From: Hathewaya proteolytica DSM 3090
Lineage (GTDB): Bacteria > Bacillota > Clostridia > Clostridiales > Clostridiaceae
Assembly: GCF_900142225.1 (NCBI RefSeq)
Contig: NZ_FRAD01000007.1
Coordinates: 1 to 64,000 of the forward strand
Reading direction: 5' to 3'
Length of the DNA stretch: 64,000 nucleotides
How positions within the stretch are numbered: the first letter of the stretch is position 1; each line of letters opens with the position of its first letter. The notes below the pieces were generated by a model. The model ran no database searches. It was not told the DNA's origin and saw nothing but the letters and a program-made list of their open reading frames with translations. This document shows positions 17,533-26,211 of this stretch, piece after piece. A program made the position numbers and the translations under genes.

Positions 17533-17659
17533 TTATGCTGGCCCCCCTCTCTTTTTTATATTATTATTTTCGCTTATAATAAAACAATTCATTACTAAAT
17601 TATACATATCCAACATATAAAATTCTATCATAGCAAAATTTTATTTACAACAAGTATAT

Positions 17660-18202
17660 TTATTTACCCTCGTATACCTCTGGTTTTAGTATGCCTATAT
17701 ACGGAAGGTTTCTATACTTCTCGGCAAAATCAAGGCCGTATCCAACAAGAAAATAGTCTGGAACCTGATATCCTAAATATTTTATGTCAAGTTCAACTTT
17801 CCTTCTCTCCGGTTTATTTAACAAACATGCGATTTCTACACTTTTCGTGTTTTTATTTGCAAAATACTTTACAAGATACTTAAGTGTAGTACCTGAATCT
17901 ATTATATCCTCAACAATAAGTACATGCTTACCTTCTATTTGCTGGTCAAGATCCTTAAGTATTCTAACAACCCCCGATGAAGTGCTGGAGTTTCCATAGC
18001 TCGATACAGCCATAAAATCCATAACGCACGGTATAGTAATCTCCTTTAAAACATCTGCCATAAACATAATAGAGCCCTTTAATATTCCAACAACAACTAA
18101 TTCCTCGCCTTTGTAATCTTCACTTACCCTTCGACCAATCTCCCTAGCTTTTTCTCTTAGTTGTTCCTCCGTATAAAGTACCTTTTCAATATCATTCATC
18201 AT
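17660..18202 (-). CDS. hpt: Hypoxanthine phosphoribosyltransferase
   Basis: Purine salvage: hypoxanthine/guanine plus PRPP to IMP/GMP. About 180 residues with the PRTase PRPP loop LIVEDIIDSGTTLKYL, an N-terminal GILKGSIMFMADV, and VGYGLDFAEKYRNLPYIG near the end. The GTG at 18214 lies within the Shine-Dalgarno GAGAGGTG, so the ATG at 18202 (9 nt farther) is preferred. It starts 8 nt after the tilS stop, so the two genes are co-transcribed and probably translationally linked. Confidence 0.95.
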   Translation of the reverse strand: MMNDIEKVLYTEEQLREKAREIGRRVSEDYKGEELVVVGILKGSIMFMADVLKEITIPCVMDFMAVSSYGNSSTSSGVVRILKDLDQQIEGKHVLIVEDIIDSGTTLKYLVKYFANKNTKSVEIACLLNKPERRKVELDIKYLGYQVPDYFLVGYGLDFAEKYRNLPYIGILKPEVYEGK

Positions 18203-18210
18203 CTTAATAC

Positions 18211-19605
18211 TCACCTCTCAAAATTTATGCATAATACTCGCTGTGTATGGCCTGTAATTTTGTACTTTTCCGATACCCTATACCCTACAATCCAAGCAAT
18301 ATCATCACCAAAACAAATGAGCGGTATATTGTCTCTTTGATCTCTAGATATTTTCATATCAATAAAAAGCTTTTTAAGAGATTTTGTCCCTTTCATACCC
18401 AGCGGATTAAATTCATCTTTTTCTCTTCTGTACCTTAAATAGATACTTCCTATTATTTTATCATAATTGAAATATCTTTTGTATAAATTATTGTCATCAA
18501 ATTTAATTTTTTTATGATTATTAATAATTTCCATAGTAATTTTCATATTTTGGACAATATTCACCTTTTCCAAACTGAGAACATACTCCTGTTCCCTTTG
18601 GGTTTGAATTTCAAGAGCCTCGCCACGTCGGAATATGACATCGCCGTAATCATTGTATGCCCTTACTCCATTGGGCAACATGATATACTTTCCTGTGTTA
18701 CCCCTTCCCAAGGAAATAACATCAAAAATATGACATTTTTCTAAATTCTTAAGATGTCCATTGAATTTCTCATAACATATTCTAACTAATTGTGACAATA
18801 AACCATCTTCTTCTTTAAAAGCTTCCTTTTTTATTGTAACCTCACCTAAGTTGTTTGTACAGTACATATCATAGTATCTCACCATGATGGTGTCAATCAG
18901 CTCTTGTTCCTGTTGCATCACGTGAGAAAGCCTATTTAAAGTACCCACAATATCAGAGTTAAAATTATCCCTTAAATAGGGTATAAGTTCAAGGCGCACC
19001 TTATTTCTCGTATAAATGTTTTCTAGATTGCTTTTATCGATATGAGGACTCAAAGCCTTTTCCTCACAATACTTTTCTATAAGATTTCGCTCTAAACACA
19101 GCACTGGCCTAATATAAATACCATCCCGTACAGGTCTAATTCCACACAATCCATGGATTCCAGTGCCTCTCACCATCCTAAGCAAAACAGTCTCTGCTTG
19201 ATCGTTGGCATTGTGTGCCAATGCAATTTTATTTAAATCATATTGTTTTTTAAGCTCTTGAAAAAAGGAGTACCTGGCTTCTCGACCCGCCACCTCACAA
19301 GATACCCCTTTTTCTACACGGACTTCATCTATCATGACTTTTCTTGAAAAAAACTGTATATTTCTTTCCTTACAAAATTCTCTGCAGAACATTTCATCAC
19401 TATCTGCTTCACATCCTCTTAAACCATGGTTTAGGTGAGCAGCGCTTACGGTTATTTTAAGCTTTTCACGTAGTTCATATAACAAATTTAAAAGGCATAC
19501 TGAATCAGGGCCTCCTGAAAATGCTACGAGAACCTTATCGCCTTCACTGATCATACTATTCTCAATTATATATTTATACACTCTTTCTGTAATCATTTCA
19601 ATCAT
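18211..19605 (-). CDS. tilS: tRNA(Ile)-lysidine synthetase
   Basis: Converts C34 of tRNA-Ile(CAU) to lysidine, changing its identity from Met to Ile. The PP-loop SGGPDS is at about residues 30-35 of the chosen product. Next come AAHLNHGLRG, ALAHNANDQAETVLLRMVRGTGIHGL, and the C-terminal TilS domain (RREKDEFNPLGMKGTKSLKKLFID). The open frame extends upstream to a TTG at 19671. Three in-frame ATGs (19614, 19605, 19596) sit in an ATGATTGAA repeat; GAGGA is 11 nt before the 19605 ATG, so that start is chosen with moderate certainty. It lies 90 nt downstream of spoIIE. Confidence 0.93.
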   Translation of the reverse strand: MIEMITERVYKYIIENSMISEGDKVLVAFSGGPDSVCLLNLLYELREKLKITVSAAHLNHGLRGCEADSDEMFCREFCKERNIQFFSRKVMIDEVRVEKGVSCEVAGREARYSFFQELKKQYDLNKIALAHNANDQAETVLLRMVRGTGIHGLCGIRPVRDGIYIRPVLCLERNLIEKYCEEKALSPHIDKSNLENIYTRNKVRLELIPYLRDNFNSDIVGTLNRLSHVMQQEQELIDTIMVRYYDMYCTNNLGEVTIKKEAFKEEDGLLSQLVRICYEKFNGHLKNLEKCHIFDVISLGRGNTGKYIMLPNGVRAYNDYGDVIFRRGEALEIQTQREQEYVLSLEKVNIVQNMKITMEIINNHKKIKFDDNNLYKRYFNYDKIIGSIYLRYRREKDEFNPLGMKGTKSLKKLFIDMKISRDQRDNIPLICFGDDIAWIVGYRVSEKYKITGHTQRVLCINFER

Positions 19606-19695
19606 TTCAATCATTTCCTCAATATTTTTAACGTTAAAACTAATTATATTTATTATTCTCATATAATGCAATACTATTATACAATATTTTTAACA

Positions 19696-22086
19696 TCAAT
19701 ATACAGCGTAAACTTTTGAAACGAGTATTGTCATATCATCCTTAACCTTATCATTGTTTCTAGAAAGTGATTGTTCTAAGATATCCATAGCAATCTCCTT
19801 AGGAGTATTTAATTCTGTAGTCTTCATGTATTGCTCCATCCAATTGCTGTCCAGATTGTCACTTTCGTTATAATCTATAACACCATCGCTTACCATGACA
19901 ATAAGGTCCCCATTTTCGCAATCCACCTCTTCAACCTGCACATCTGCTTTATCTAATATGCCAAAAGGCAAAGAGCTGCACCCTATAACCTTCACCTTCC
20001 CCTTCTTCTTTACAAAACTGTCCACAGCTCCTACCTTCATAAACTGAGCCTCACCTGTGTACAAATCCACGCTGCAAAGATCCATAGTAGCAAATTTTTC
20101 TCGCTCAGAGAATTTAATACCCATGATTGAATTGATTGTGCTGATGGCAGCATTTTTGCTAAAACCACTTTGACAGAATTCATGAATAAGCTTCACAGCG
20201 GCCTCACTTTCGATTTTTGCCTGTGGACCAGTCCCCATGCCATCGCTTATTATATTTAGGTGAGTTCCATCCCTTAACTTTTCAAACATATAGCTATCTC
20301 CACTGCAATTCTCACCCTCTTTGCATTTCACAGCCACATAAGTATCAATGTGGTACTTAGGAGTTTCTTCATACACCACAGTACAGGTATTCTTAGAGCT
20401 GTCTATTACACAACCTTCTTTGTTTATGATCATTGGAGAATTGTTGGCCTCACTTACAAGACTTAGAATTTCTTTTTGACAATACTTCTGCGCTATAGCC
20501 CTTACAACTATCTTTACTGTGTTCCTATGAGCACCTTCTCTTATACACATCACATCTAGATAGGGTATAGAATTCTTGTCTAAAAGCCTTCTTATTTTAG
20601 TCTCTAGAGTTATGTCTATATATATCTTATCACCAATCTCGCCACCTATATCGTTTATAGTGTGGGCCATATTATTCATTTGAGCTGCTATTATCTCTCT
20701 TCCTTCACAAAGGCTATTGTGTTTCATTTCTTCTAGAATATATTTATTTACAATCTCCTCTGTATTTTTCATTAATATGGTTCTATTTATACACTTATTC
20801 TCCAATTCAAATGGTATTTCTTTTATATTTTCTTGATAATTCTGTATTAGTTGTGAGAAAGCCGAATAGGTGTAATGCATTTCTCTCTTCCAACATGTAC
20901 TTCTCATAGAACACTTACTGCAAACCCTATCCGCCAAGTTCTCAATTATGGCAGAACTTTTTTCTTTTAACTCTAGTTTTTCATTGTCAACAAGGTTGTC
21001 CAACGTTTCTGATATGTTATACAACAATCCGGAAAGATTTTTCATCCGCCCATGGTACACTGCCCTAATCTTCTCAGAATAATCTTCTTTTATTTCTTCC
21101 CTCTTAAACTCAAAATTAAAATCCATATTAAGCTTATCAATACACTTTTTTGATGTAAACCCAAGGGCCACAACAGCTAATACTAATTCCACCCCTAAAA
21201 GCTGGCTCCTACCGTTCATAGATATTTGCATAATAAAAAATGTAGTTACGTATGCCAACAACATAAAATACTTGTTTGTATCCTTAAAGACCCCTGCTAT
21301 AATGCCGCAAGTTCCAAATATAGATATATATACAGCCATGTTTCCAAGTGTCATACCTACAATTACTCCTAGAGTAACCCCTATGGCAGCTCCCTTGGCT
21401 ACTCCGCATATATACCCCGCCATGGCAATAAAGTATAGTGCAATAACGTTGATTAAACTTACGCTCATTATCTTTATACCCCATGTACCTGTTATGACTA
21501 TGGCCATTATAACAGCCATGCTTATCAACTCTTCATTGCTATACAATCTCCTATTGTCCATTTCTTTAAAGCATAATATTCCTTTATTTATAATATAATA
21601 TACTGACAGAACTATGGCAATTTCCATAAGAGAGTAAATTAAAGCACTTACAACACTATAGTTAAAAAACAAGATCTTCATTATTACATACTCTGTAAAT
21701 ATGTAGCTTGTCATAGAAATAAATCTAATTTTAATTTTTTCCTTGCCCAACAGATTATTGAGTAAAATAAGCCCACTACAGCATATTATGTACTGGCCAA
21801 TGAAATCTATTTTGTTCATAAGTGTAAGGTAACCTAAAATTCCTGATACACTCACTGATATAAAAATCTCCTTAGACACACCCGTTGCCATGCAAAGTAT
21901 AAAAGCGATGCCAAAAGGGGCCATTCCATTTATGAGCCTTACTCTAGAAAATAAAAAAGTGAGTAACCCAAAAAATATATAGGGTTTGGCAGCTTCTAAC
22001 ACTCTTTGTTTTTTATTTTTGCCTCCCTCATCACTCTTCTTTTGTTTTGAACGTTTATAAGGTAATATCTCTATTCCATATTGCAT
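19696..22086 (-). CDS. spoIIE: Stage II sporulation protein E (PP2C phosphatase)
   Basis: Membrane serine phosphatase that dephosphorylates the anti-anti-sigma SpoIIAA to release sigma-F in the forespore. About 796 residues. The N-terminal third contains roughly ten hydrophobic segments. A central regulatory region has a cysteine group (CSKCSMRSTCWKREM). The C-terminal PP2C domain shows NIISDGMGTGPQAKIESEAAV and DLIVMVSDGVID metal-binding motifs. The open frame runs 26 codons farther, but the ATG at 22086 has GTGAGGTG 7 nt upstream, so it is preferred. Confidence 0.95.
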   Translation of the reverse strand: MQYGIEILPYKRSKQKKSDEGGKNKKQRVLEAAKPYIFFGLLTFLFSRVRLINGMAPFGIAFILCMATGVSKEIFISVSVSGILGYLTLMNKIDFIGQYIICCSGLILLNNLLGKEKIKIRFISMTSYIFTEYVIMKILFFNYSVVSALIYSLMEIAIVLSVYYIINKGILCFKEMDNRRLYSNEELISMAVIMAIVITGTWGIKIMSVSLINVIALYFIAMAGYICGVAKGAAIGVTLGVIVGMTLGNMAVYISIFGTCGIIAGVFKDTNKYFMLLAYVTTFFIMQISMNGRSQLLGVELVLAVVALGFTSKKCIDKLNMDFNFEFKREEIKEDYSEKIRAVYHGRMKNLSGLLYNISETLDNLVDNEKLELKEKSSAIIENLADRVCSKCSMRSTCWKREMHYTYSAFSQLIQNYQENIKEIPFELENKCINRTILMKNTEEIVNKYILEEMKHNSLCEGREIIAAQMNNMAHTINDIGGEIGDKIYIDITLETKIRRLLDKNSIPYLDVMCIREGAHRNTVKIVVRAIAQKYCQKEILSLVSEANNSPMIINKEGCVIDSSKNTCTVVYEETPKYHIDTYVAVKCKEGENCSGDSYMFEKLRDGTHLNIISDGMGTGPQAKIESEAAVKLIHEFCQSGFSKNAAISTINSIMGIKFSEREKFATMDLCSVDLYTGEAQFMKVGAVDSFVKKKGKVKVIGCSSLPFGILDKADVQVEEVDCENGDLIVMVSDGVIDYNESDNLDSNWMEQYMKTTELNTPKEIAMDILEQSLSRNNDKVKDDMTILVSKVYAVY

Positions 22087-22120
22087 ATAATAACACCTCA
22101 CTAGATATTTTTGTATCCAT

Positions 22121-22154
22121 ATTATACCAGTTGTTTTGAGATATTTTTGTCGTT
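22121..22154 (-). promoter_or_regulatory. Candidate spoIIE promoter with Spo0A-like box and 21-bp spacer
   Basis: TATAAT (22121-22126) lies 35 nt before the spoIIE start. No -35 hexamer stands at 17 bp. At 21 bp there is ACGACA (22148-22153), which on the plus strand reads TGTCGTT, a 5/7 match to the Spo0A box TGTCGAA. Known Spo0A-activated sigma-A promoters of Bacillus spoIIE/spoIIG use this unusual 21-22 bp spacing. An additional inverted repeat (CGTAA/TTACG) lies near 22177-22193. Confidence 0.5.
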
Positions 22155-22205
22155 TTATGTACATGAATATGAACTTTCGTAAGACATATTACGATATATT
22201 TTTTA

Positions 22206-22237
22206 TAAAAAAAATCTGTAGAAAACTCTACAGATTT
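22206..22237 (-). terminator. Terminator after ytvI
   Basis: AAATCTGTAGAG/CTACAGATTT with a 4-nt loop, followed by eight T residues on the minus strand, 17 nt after the stop. Confidence 0.9.
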
Positions 22238-22253
22238 CGTAAAACCTTATTCT

Positions 22254-23324
22254 TTATTTAAATAAATTTATCTTTCCTGTACTATTTAAATTGATTATGA
22301 CCACCACAGTTATTGGCATAAGGAACAATCCAAGAGCCCCAAAAAGTTTTACACCTAGGAACATGCATATAAGCATTATCAATGGATGTAATCCAACCTC
22401 ATCCCCTACGATCTTAGGCTCTATAATATTTCGTATAATTGTTATTACTATGTATAATAACCCCAATCCAAATGCCAAAGGGAAGTTCCTTTTAATTATC
22501 TCTACAAGCACCCAGGGAATCATTACTCCTCCAGTACCTAACACTGGCATTATATCTAGCAAGGCAATTATCAGAGAAATAGTAAAGGCATTTTCTATTC
22601 TCAGTATGGTAAACCCTATAAATAATTCCACAAAAGTTATGGACATTATTTTTCCATAGGCTTTTATAAATTGTAGCACTGTACCCACAACGTAATTCTT
22701 TATTGAAAACAAAATATCTTTCACTTTAGGTGAAAGCTGCTTTAATATAAAACCTGTTACCTTCTCATAGTCTACAGCAAAAAAGAAGGAAGATATTATA
22801 GAAAATACAATGCCTATAACAATCCCAGGTAAAAACGCCGTGTATGAAAGCACTCCTAAGAGACCTGAAGAAATAGTGGATATTATACCACCCAAATGCT
22901 CTGAAAAATTATCTACAATGTTTTGTACTGCTTTGGCCGAAGATGGATCAATGGATGATAATTTGTTCTGTAGAGCTGTAAACAAATCCAAAATGGCAGG
23001 TTTTATTGTTTCTGAGTACATATCGGGAATTTTACCCAATACCACCCTTAAAGATCCAAACAATTTTATAGATATAAGGGTAAGTATACTTCCTATAACT
23101 ACGTAAAAGATTAGCACCATAATCATAGCTACCGGTTTTCTCTTTATGCCCGTTTTCCTTGAGATAAAATTTATCAAAGGTTTTAATATCATGGCAACGG
23201 CTAACCCTATTATAAAAGGCATAAATTTAGGTACAACGTATTTTATACCTATGTATACAAGCATTATAACAATAACAGCATAAACAAAGTCAATAATAAA
23301 GGCTCTCTTCTTTTCAATATTCAT
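22254..23324 (-). CDS. ytvI: AI-2E/PerM family membrane protein, YtvI-like
   Basis: 356 residues with about eight hydrophobic segments and the family arrangement: two N-terminal TMs, a soluble segment (about 95-150), then the C-terminal block. The AI-2E/UPF0118 signature includes PVLGTGGVMIPWVLVEI and IEPKIVGDEVGLHPLIMLICMFLGVKLFGALGLFLMPI. In Firmicutes this subgroup is named sporulation integral membrane protein YtvI, and its location next to spoIIE fits. Transported substrate unknown. The Shine-Dalgarno GTGGAG lies close to the ATG. Confidence 0.85.
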   Translation of the reverse strand: MNIEKKRAFIIDFVYAVIVIMLVYIGIKYVVPKFMPFIIGLAVAMILKPLINFISRKTGIKRKPVAMIMVLIFYVVIGSILTLISIKLFGSLRVVLGKIPDMYSETIKPAILDLFTALQNKLSSIDPSSAKAVQNIVDNFSEHLGGIISTISSGLLGVLSYTAFLPGIVIGIVFSIISSFFFAVDYEKVTGFILKQLSPKVKDILFSIKNYVVGTVLQFIKAYGKIMSITFVELFIGFTILRIENAFTISLIIALLDIMPVLGTGGVMIPWVLVEIIKRNFPLAFGLGLLYIVITIIRNIIEPKIVGDEVGLHPLIMLICMFLGVKLFGALGLFLMPITVVVIINLNSTGKINLFK

Positions 23325-23376
23325 TTTATCTCCACAGGCTATACTTATACAGCCCCACCCTCCTACCTATATAATA

Positions 23377-23415
23377 TCAAAAAACACTAGAGTTCCATAG
23401 AAATTCTAGTGTTTT
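23377..23415 (-). terminator. Terminator of the tRNA operon
   Basis: AAACACTAGA/TCTAGTGTTT with a 13-nt loop (arms 23405-23415 and 23381-23391), followed by TTTTTTGAT on the minus strand. It begins directly at the CCA end of the last tRNA. Confidence 0.88.
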
Positions 23416-23503
23416 GGTGCTGAAGACCGGAATCGAACCGGTACGGGAGGTTAGTCCCGCAGGATTTTAAGTCCTGTGCGTCTGCCTGTTCCGCCACTCC
23501 AGC
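23415..23503 (-). tRNA. tRNA-Leu (anticodon UAA), copy 2 of the operon
   Basis: A class II tRNA with long variable arm, 89 nt including encoded CCA. The acceptor stem is GCTGGAG/CTTCAGC with discriminator A. The anticodon loop is CTTAAAA (UAA), and the T loop is TTCGATT. Sequence identical to the copy at 23694-23782. Confidence 0.96.
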
Positions 23504-23528
23504 ATATTGAATTTTAAAATAAAAAAAA

Positions 23529-23605
23529 TGGTAGCGGAAATAGGACTTGAACCTACGACACTTCGGGTATGAACCGAATGCTCTAGCCAGCTGAGCTATT
23601 CCGCC
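23529..23605 (-). tRNA. tRNA-Met (anticodon CAU, elongator)
   Basis: 77 nt including CCA. The acceptor stem is GGCGGAA/TTCCGCT with G1-U72 wobble, and the anticodon loop is TTCATAC. It lacks the C1-A72 mismatch and the three G-C pairs of the initiator. It could instead be the tRNA-Ile(CAU) substrate of TilS; the two classes share the CAT anticodon and were not separated by search. Confidence 0.88.
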
Positions 23606-23609
23606 ACAT

Positions 23610-23685
<76 letters not shown>

Positions 23686-23693
23686 TTATTATA

Positions 23694-23782
23694 TGGTGCT
23701 GAAGACCGGAATCGAACCGGTACGGGAGGTTAGTCCCGCAGGATTTTAAGTCCTGTGCGTCTGCCTGTTCCGCCACTCCAGC
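23694..23782 (-). tRNA. tRNA-Leu (anticodon UAA), copy 1 of the operon
   Basis: Identical to the copy at 23415-23503, 89 nt with CCA. First gene of the four-tRNA transcript Leu-fMet-Met-Leu. Confidence 0.96.
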
Positions 23783-23826
23783 ATAAATAACCTTGTATTG
23801 GTTTTATGAAACCAACGACAAGTGTT

Positions 23827-23855
23827 ATTATATATTAATATGTTTTTCATGTCAA
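23827..23855 (-). promoter_or_regulatory. tRNA operon promoter
   Basis: Perfect consensus: TTGACA (23850-23855), 17-bp spacer, TATAAT (23827-23832), facing the tRNAs. The stretch just after it (about 23792-23823) forms a long hairpin: CTTGT and TTGGTTT on one side, AAACCAA and ACAAG on the other. The primary transcript therefore starts in structure before the first tRNA. Confidence 0.92.
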
Positions 23856-23898
23856 CACTTTTTTATAAATTTAAATTTCTATAAAAAAAATCTTTAGT

Positions 23899-23931
23899 AA
23901 AAATAATTAAGAACCTTTTATCAAGGTTCTT
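23899..23931 (-). terminator. Terminator after the S1-domain gene
   Basis: AAGAACCTT/AAGGTTCTT with a 5-nt loop, then AATTATTTTT on the minus strand, 12 nt after the stop. Confidence 0.8.
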
Positions 23932-23942
23932 TAAATTTAAAG

Positions 23943-24365
23943 CTATTTTGCTCTTTTTTTACTTGTACTCTGATTCTTGGATAGCTTGTAAGTCTTCATT
24001 TCCTTGAATCTCTCTTCACTTTCTTTTAAAAACTTAGAAAGATTGTCTTCAAAATTCGTGGGACTGACTTTACATTTTTCTTTCTCCTTGTCCCAATCAA
24101 TCTCTCTCGGTGCATTAGCCTTCTTTGCCATCTCTTCTTCAGCTTGTTTTATTGATAAGCTGATTTTCCCCGAATCATCTATACCTATGATCTTAACCTT
24201 TACTACATCATTTTCATGCAAATGTTTCGTAATATCTTTCACAAAGGTCTTAGATATTTCAGATATATGTAGTAAACCTATTTTATCCTCCACCTCAACA
24301 AATGCACCGAATTTTGTAATATTAACCACTTTGCCTTCTAAAATGTTTCCTGGTTGTAAAGACAT
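23943..24365 (-). CDS. yabR: S1-domain RNA-binding protein (YabR-like)
   Basis: 140 residues. Residues 1-75 form one S1 RNA-binding domain (GNILEGKVVNITKFGAFVEVEDKIGLLHISEIS ... GKISLSIK). The rest is a charged, lysine-rich tail with no recognised fold. It sits between divIC and spoIIE as does Bacillus yabR; the general family includes Gsp13. Its precise role is unknown. The Shine-Dalgarno AAGGAGG lies 11 nt before the ATG. Confidence 0.85.
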   Translation of the reverse strand: MSLQPGNILEGKVVNITKFGAFVEVEDKIGLLHISEISKTFVKDITKHLHENDVVKVKIIGIDDSGKISLSIKQAEEEMAKKANAPREIDWDKEKEKCKVSPTNFEDNLSKFLKESEERFKEMKTYKLSKNQSTSKKRAK

Positions 24366-24427
24366 TGAAAAAGTATCCTCCTTAAATTAAACAAAAATAT
24401 TTATAAAAATGTATTTTAAAAATCCTA

Positions 24428-24694
24428 CTACTTCTTTGGTATAATGATATCCTCTCCATCCTTCACCAGACCTAAGCGTTCTCTTGCAAGGCGCTCAGAA
24501 TATTCATCTGTATCGGCTATGCTAGCATCATCTTGCAGCTGCTGATTCTCAGCTTTAACCCTCTGCAATTCTTGGTTGTATTTTGCTATTTCTTTTTTTT
24601 GATTTTGCAAAGTAATAGCTTGACTCGCAAAGGTATAAAGGACGTATACTATGGCAACTACATATAATATATTTTTCTTTTTTAACCTTTTCAT
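24428..24694 (-). CDS. divIC: Septum formation initiator, DivIC/FtsB family
   Basis: 88 residues: one membrane segment (about 9-27), then a coiled coil (NQKKEIAKYNQELQRVKAENQQLQ), then the conserved EYSERLARERLGLVKDGEDI motif of the FtsB/DivIC family. A bitopic division protein, expected to act with FtsL and DivIB at the septum. It lies between yabQ and yabR, the Bacillus order. Confidence 0.9.
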   Translation of the reverse strand: MKRLKKKNILYVVAIVYVLYTFASQAITLQNQKKEIAKYNQELQRVKAENQQLQDDASIADTDEYSERLARERLGLVKDGEDIIIPKK

Positions 24695-24723
24695 AGTATA
24701 TCACACCTTTCACATTTGGTAAA

Positions 24724-25125
24724 TTATTTATTAATAAATATTTTCTTAAAACCGCTAAAAATCAATTCGAAGACAAAAAACAAGTTTTTGAATGTAATCC
24801 TTAAAACTTTCAATAGGATATTTTTAAGAATTATAAGTGTCTTTAATATATATCGACTGAATAGCATTAAATATAAATACATTCCAAAAAAAATTAATAC
24901 ATACACATATATACTAACATATGCATAATTAGTGTACAACAGAAAAATAAATACAATTGTAGACATCAATAGCCAAAATAACAGATCTTCAATAAAGGTG
25001 ATGATATTATTGGGGGAATTTATGCCTCTTATCATACGATATATGTCAAAAAATATACCTATCATTATACCTGATAAAAGGCTAAAAACAAATAAGGTGA
25101 GTTGAAACTTTAAATTTAAAATCAT
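24724..25125 (-). CDS. yabQ: Spore cortex biosynthesis protein YabQ
   Basis: 133 residues, strongly hydrophobic with about four TM segments, starting with QLTLFVFSLLSGIMIGIFFDIYRMIRG, typical of YabQ. In Bacillus it is needed for cortex formation. Its ATG overlaps the yabP stop (TAATG), so translation is coupled. The C-terminal third is basic and phenylalanine-rich. Confidence 0.88.
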   Translation of the reverse strand: MILNLKFQLTLFVFSLLSGIMIGIFFDIYRMIRGINSPNNIITFIEDLLFWLLMSTIVFIFLLYTNYAYVSIYVYVLIFFGMYLYLMLFSRYILKTLIILKNILLKVLRITFKNLFFVFELIFSGFKKIFINK

Positions 25126-25418
25126 TATTTAAATAATCGAGCTACAATACTGTCTTTTTTATTGTAGTTCTTATTATTCTTATACGTAAGGGAGTTAACT
25201 GTCCCTATAATGCTCACTTCCCCATTGGCAACATCTAGTTTATTCATCTTTAAATTCTCTCCCTTTATGTTTAATCCACCTAAATTTGTGCTGAGATTTA
25301 TCTCATCCTCATTAAAATTGATAACTTCGCAAACCCCTGTTATATTAATCCTTTTTCTATCTACAATATCTATATTGCCCTTATTTTCTAGAAGCTTATT
25401 ATCTTTTCTTGATTCCAT
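25125..25418 (-). CDS. yabP: Sporulation protein YabP (spore coat/cortex assembly)
   Basis: 97 residues of the YabP/YqfC family: NITGVCEVINFNEDEINLSTNLGGLNIKGENLKMNKLDVANGEVSI. The ATG at 25418 has no good Shine-Dalgarno. A strong one (AAAGGGAGG) instead precedes an ATG at 25441 in another frame, which encodes 17 residues and ends inside yabP. An in-frame stop upstream rules out an N-terminal extension of yabP. The gene is coupled to yabQ. Confidence 0.88.
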   Translation of the reverse strand: MESRKDNKLLENKGNIDIVDRKRINITGVCEVINFNEDEINLSTNLGGLNIKGENLKMNKLDVANGEVSIIGTVNSLTYKNNKNYNKKDSIVARLFK

Positions 25419-25527
25419 ACATTTTTAGTCGCCACTTCCATGACAACTGCCTCCCTTTACAAATATAAATATCAATATATATATATGCCTACGGGTAAAT
25501 TTAATGCACAAAAGTTTCTCCATTAAT

Positions 25528-25578
25528 GAAAAAAGAATTGAGAGTTATAAAAAGTGTCCTTTTTCTAACTTCAATTCT
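25528..25578 (-). terminator. Terminator after rqcP
   Basis: A long stem of about 19 bp with two mismatches (25558-25578 with 25534-25553), followed by TTTTTTC on the minus strand. It separates hup-rqcP from yabPQ, implying a separate yabP promoter in 25442-25527, which was not identified with confidence. Confidence 0.85.
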
Positions 25579-25605
25579 TCTTGTGTTCACTATTTTTATT
25601 TTAGA

Positions 25606-25866
25606 TTATTCTTCTGCATCTGCACCAGAAATAATTTCATACATCTGCTTTGACTCTTCTTTTCTAACATGTTCAGCTATGTTGACTATTTTCGCTTTTA
25701 ACGTGTCTTTAGCAAATACAATGGAGATGACATCTCCTTCTTTAACTTCTGTGCTGGGTTTTGCAACCTTATCATTGATGTAAACTCTACCGCTGTCGCA
25801 AATCTCTTTTGCCTTTGTTCTTCGCTTAATAATCCTAGATACCTTAAGATACTTGTCTAATCTCAT
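25606..25866 (-). CDS. rqcP: S4-domain RNA-binding protein RqcP (YabO)
   Basis: 86 residues, mostly one S4 domain: MRLDKYLKVSRIIKRRTKAKEICDSGRVYINDKVAKPSTEVKEGD. The Bacillus orthologue YabO/RqcP acts with RqcH on 50S subunits in C-terminal alanine tailing during ribosome quality control. Conserved position between mazG and yabP. A hairpin terminator lies between hup and this gene, so read-through from hup is probably partial. Confidence 0.9.
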   Translation of the reverse strand: MRLDKYLKVSRIIKRRTKAKEICDSGRVYINDKVAKPSTEVKEGDVISIVFAKDTLKAKIVNIAEHVRKEESKQMYEIISGADAEE

Positions 25867-25883
25867 ATTATCCCACCTTAATA

Positions 25884-25920
25884 AAACAAAAAGCCTAGAC
25901 TATGTACAATAATCCAAGCT
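25884..25920 (-). terminator. Terminator/attenuator between hup and rqcP
   Basis: AGCTTGGATTA pairs with the ATAGTCTAGGCT segment (about 11 bp with G-U), followed by TTTTTGTTTT on the minus strand, 15 nt after the hup stop and 18 nt before the rqcP start. Confidence 0.7.
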
Positions 25921-25935
25921 TTAAGATAGTAAAAA

Positions 25936-26211
25936 CTATTTATTAACTCTTTCTTTGAACTCTTTTCCTGCTTTGAAAACTGGAGCTGTTGATGCTGGTA
26001 TTTTTATAGTTTCCTTAGTCTTAGGGTTTCTGCCCTCTCTCTCAGCTCTTTGTCTTGTTTCAAAAGTTCCAAATCCAATTAATTGTACTTTTTCGTTTTT
26101 CTCAAGAGTTTCCTCAACAGCTTCAATAAATGCCTTTAATGCTGCCTCAGTATCCTTCTTAGTTAAATTTGCTTTTTCACTCATAATTGTAATTAGTTCC
26201 GCTTTATTCAC
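25936..26211 (-). CDS. hup: DNA-binding protein HU
   Basis: A nucleoid protein of 91 residues. Typical HU: NKAELITIMSEKANLTKKDTEAAL, then GFGTFETRQRAEREGRNPKTKE (DNA-binding arm), ending FKAGKEFKERVNK. The start is the GTG at 26211, 8 nt after AAGGAGG. The 12-codon in-frame extension upstream covers the Shine-Dalgarno and is rejected. Confidence 0.96.
   Translation of the reverse strand: MNKAELITIMSEKANLTKKDTEAALKAFIEAVEETLEKNEKVQLIGFGTFETRQRAEREGRNPKTKETIKIPASTAPVFKAGKEFKERVNK

Noticed and set aside
25125..25460. Frameshifted yabP with a longer N-terminus
   Set aside because: The normal YabP length and start motif are reached from ATG 25418, and a stop precedes it in frame; the upstream ATG is better seen as a separate short ORF.
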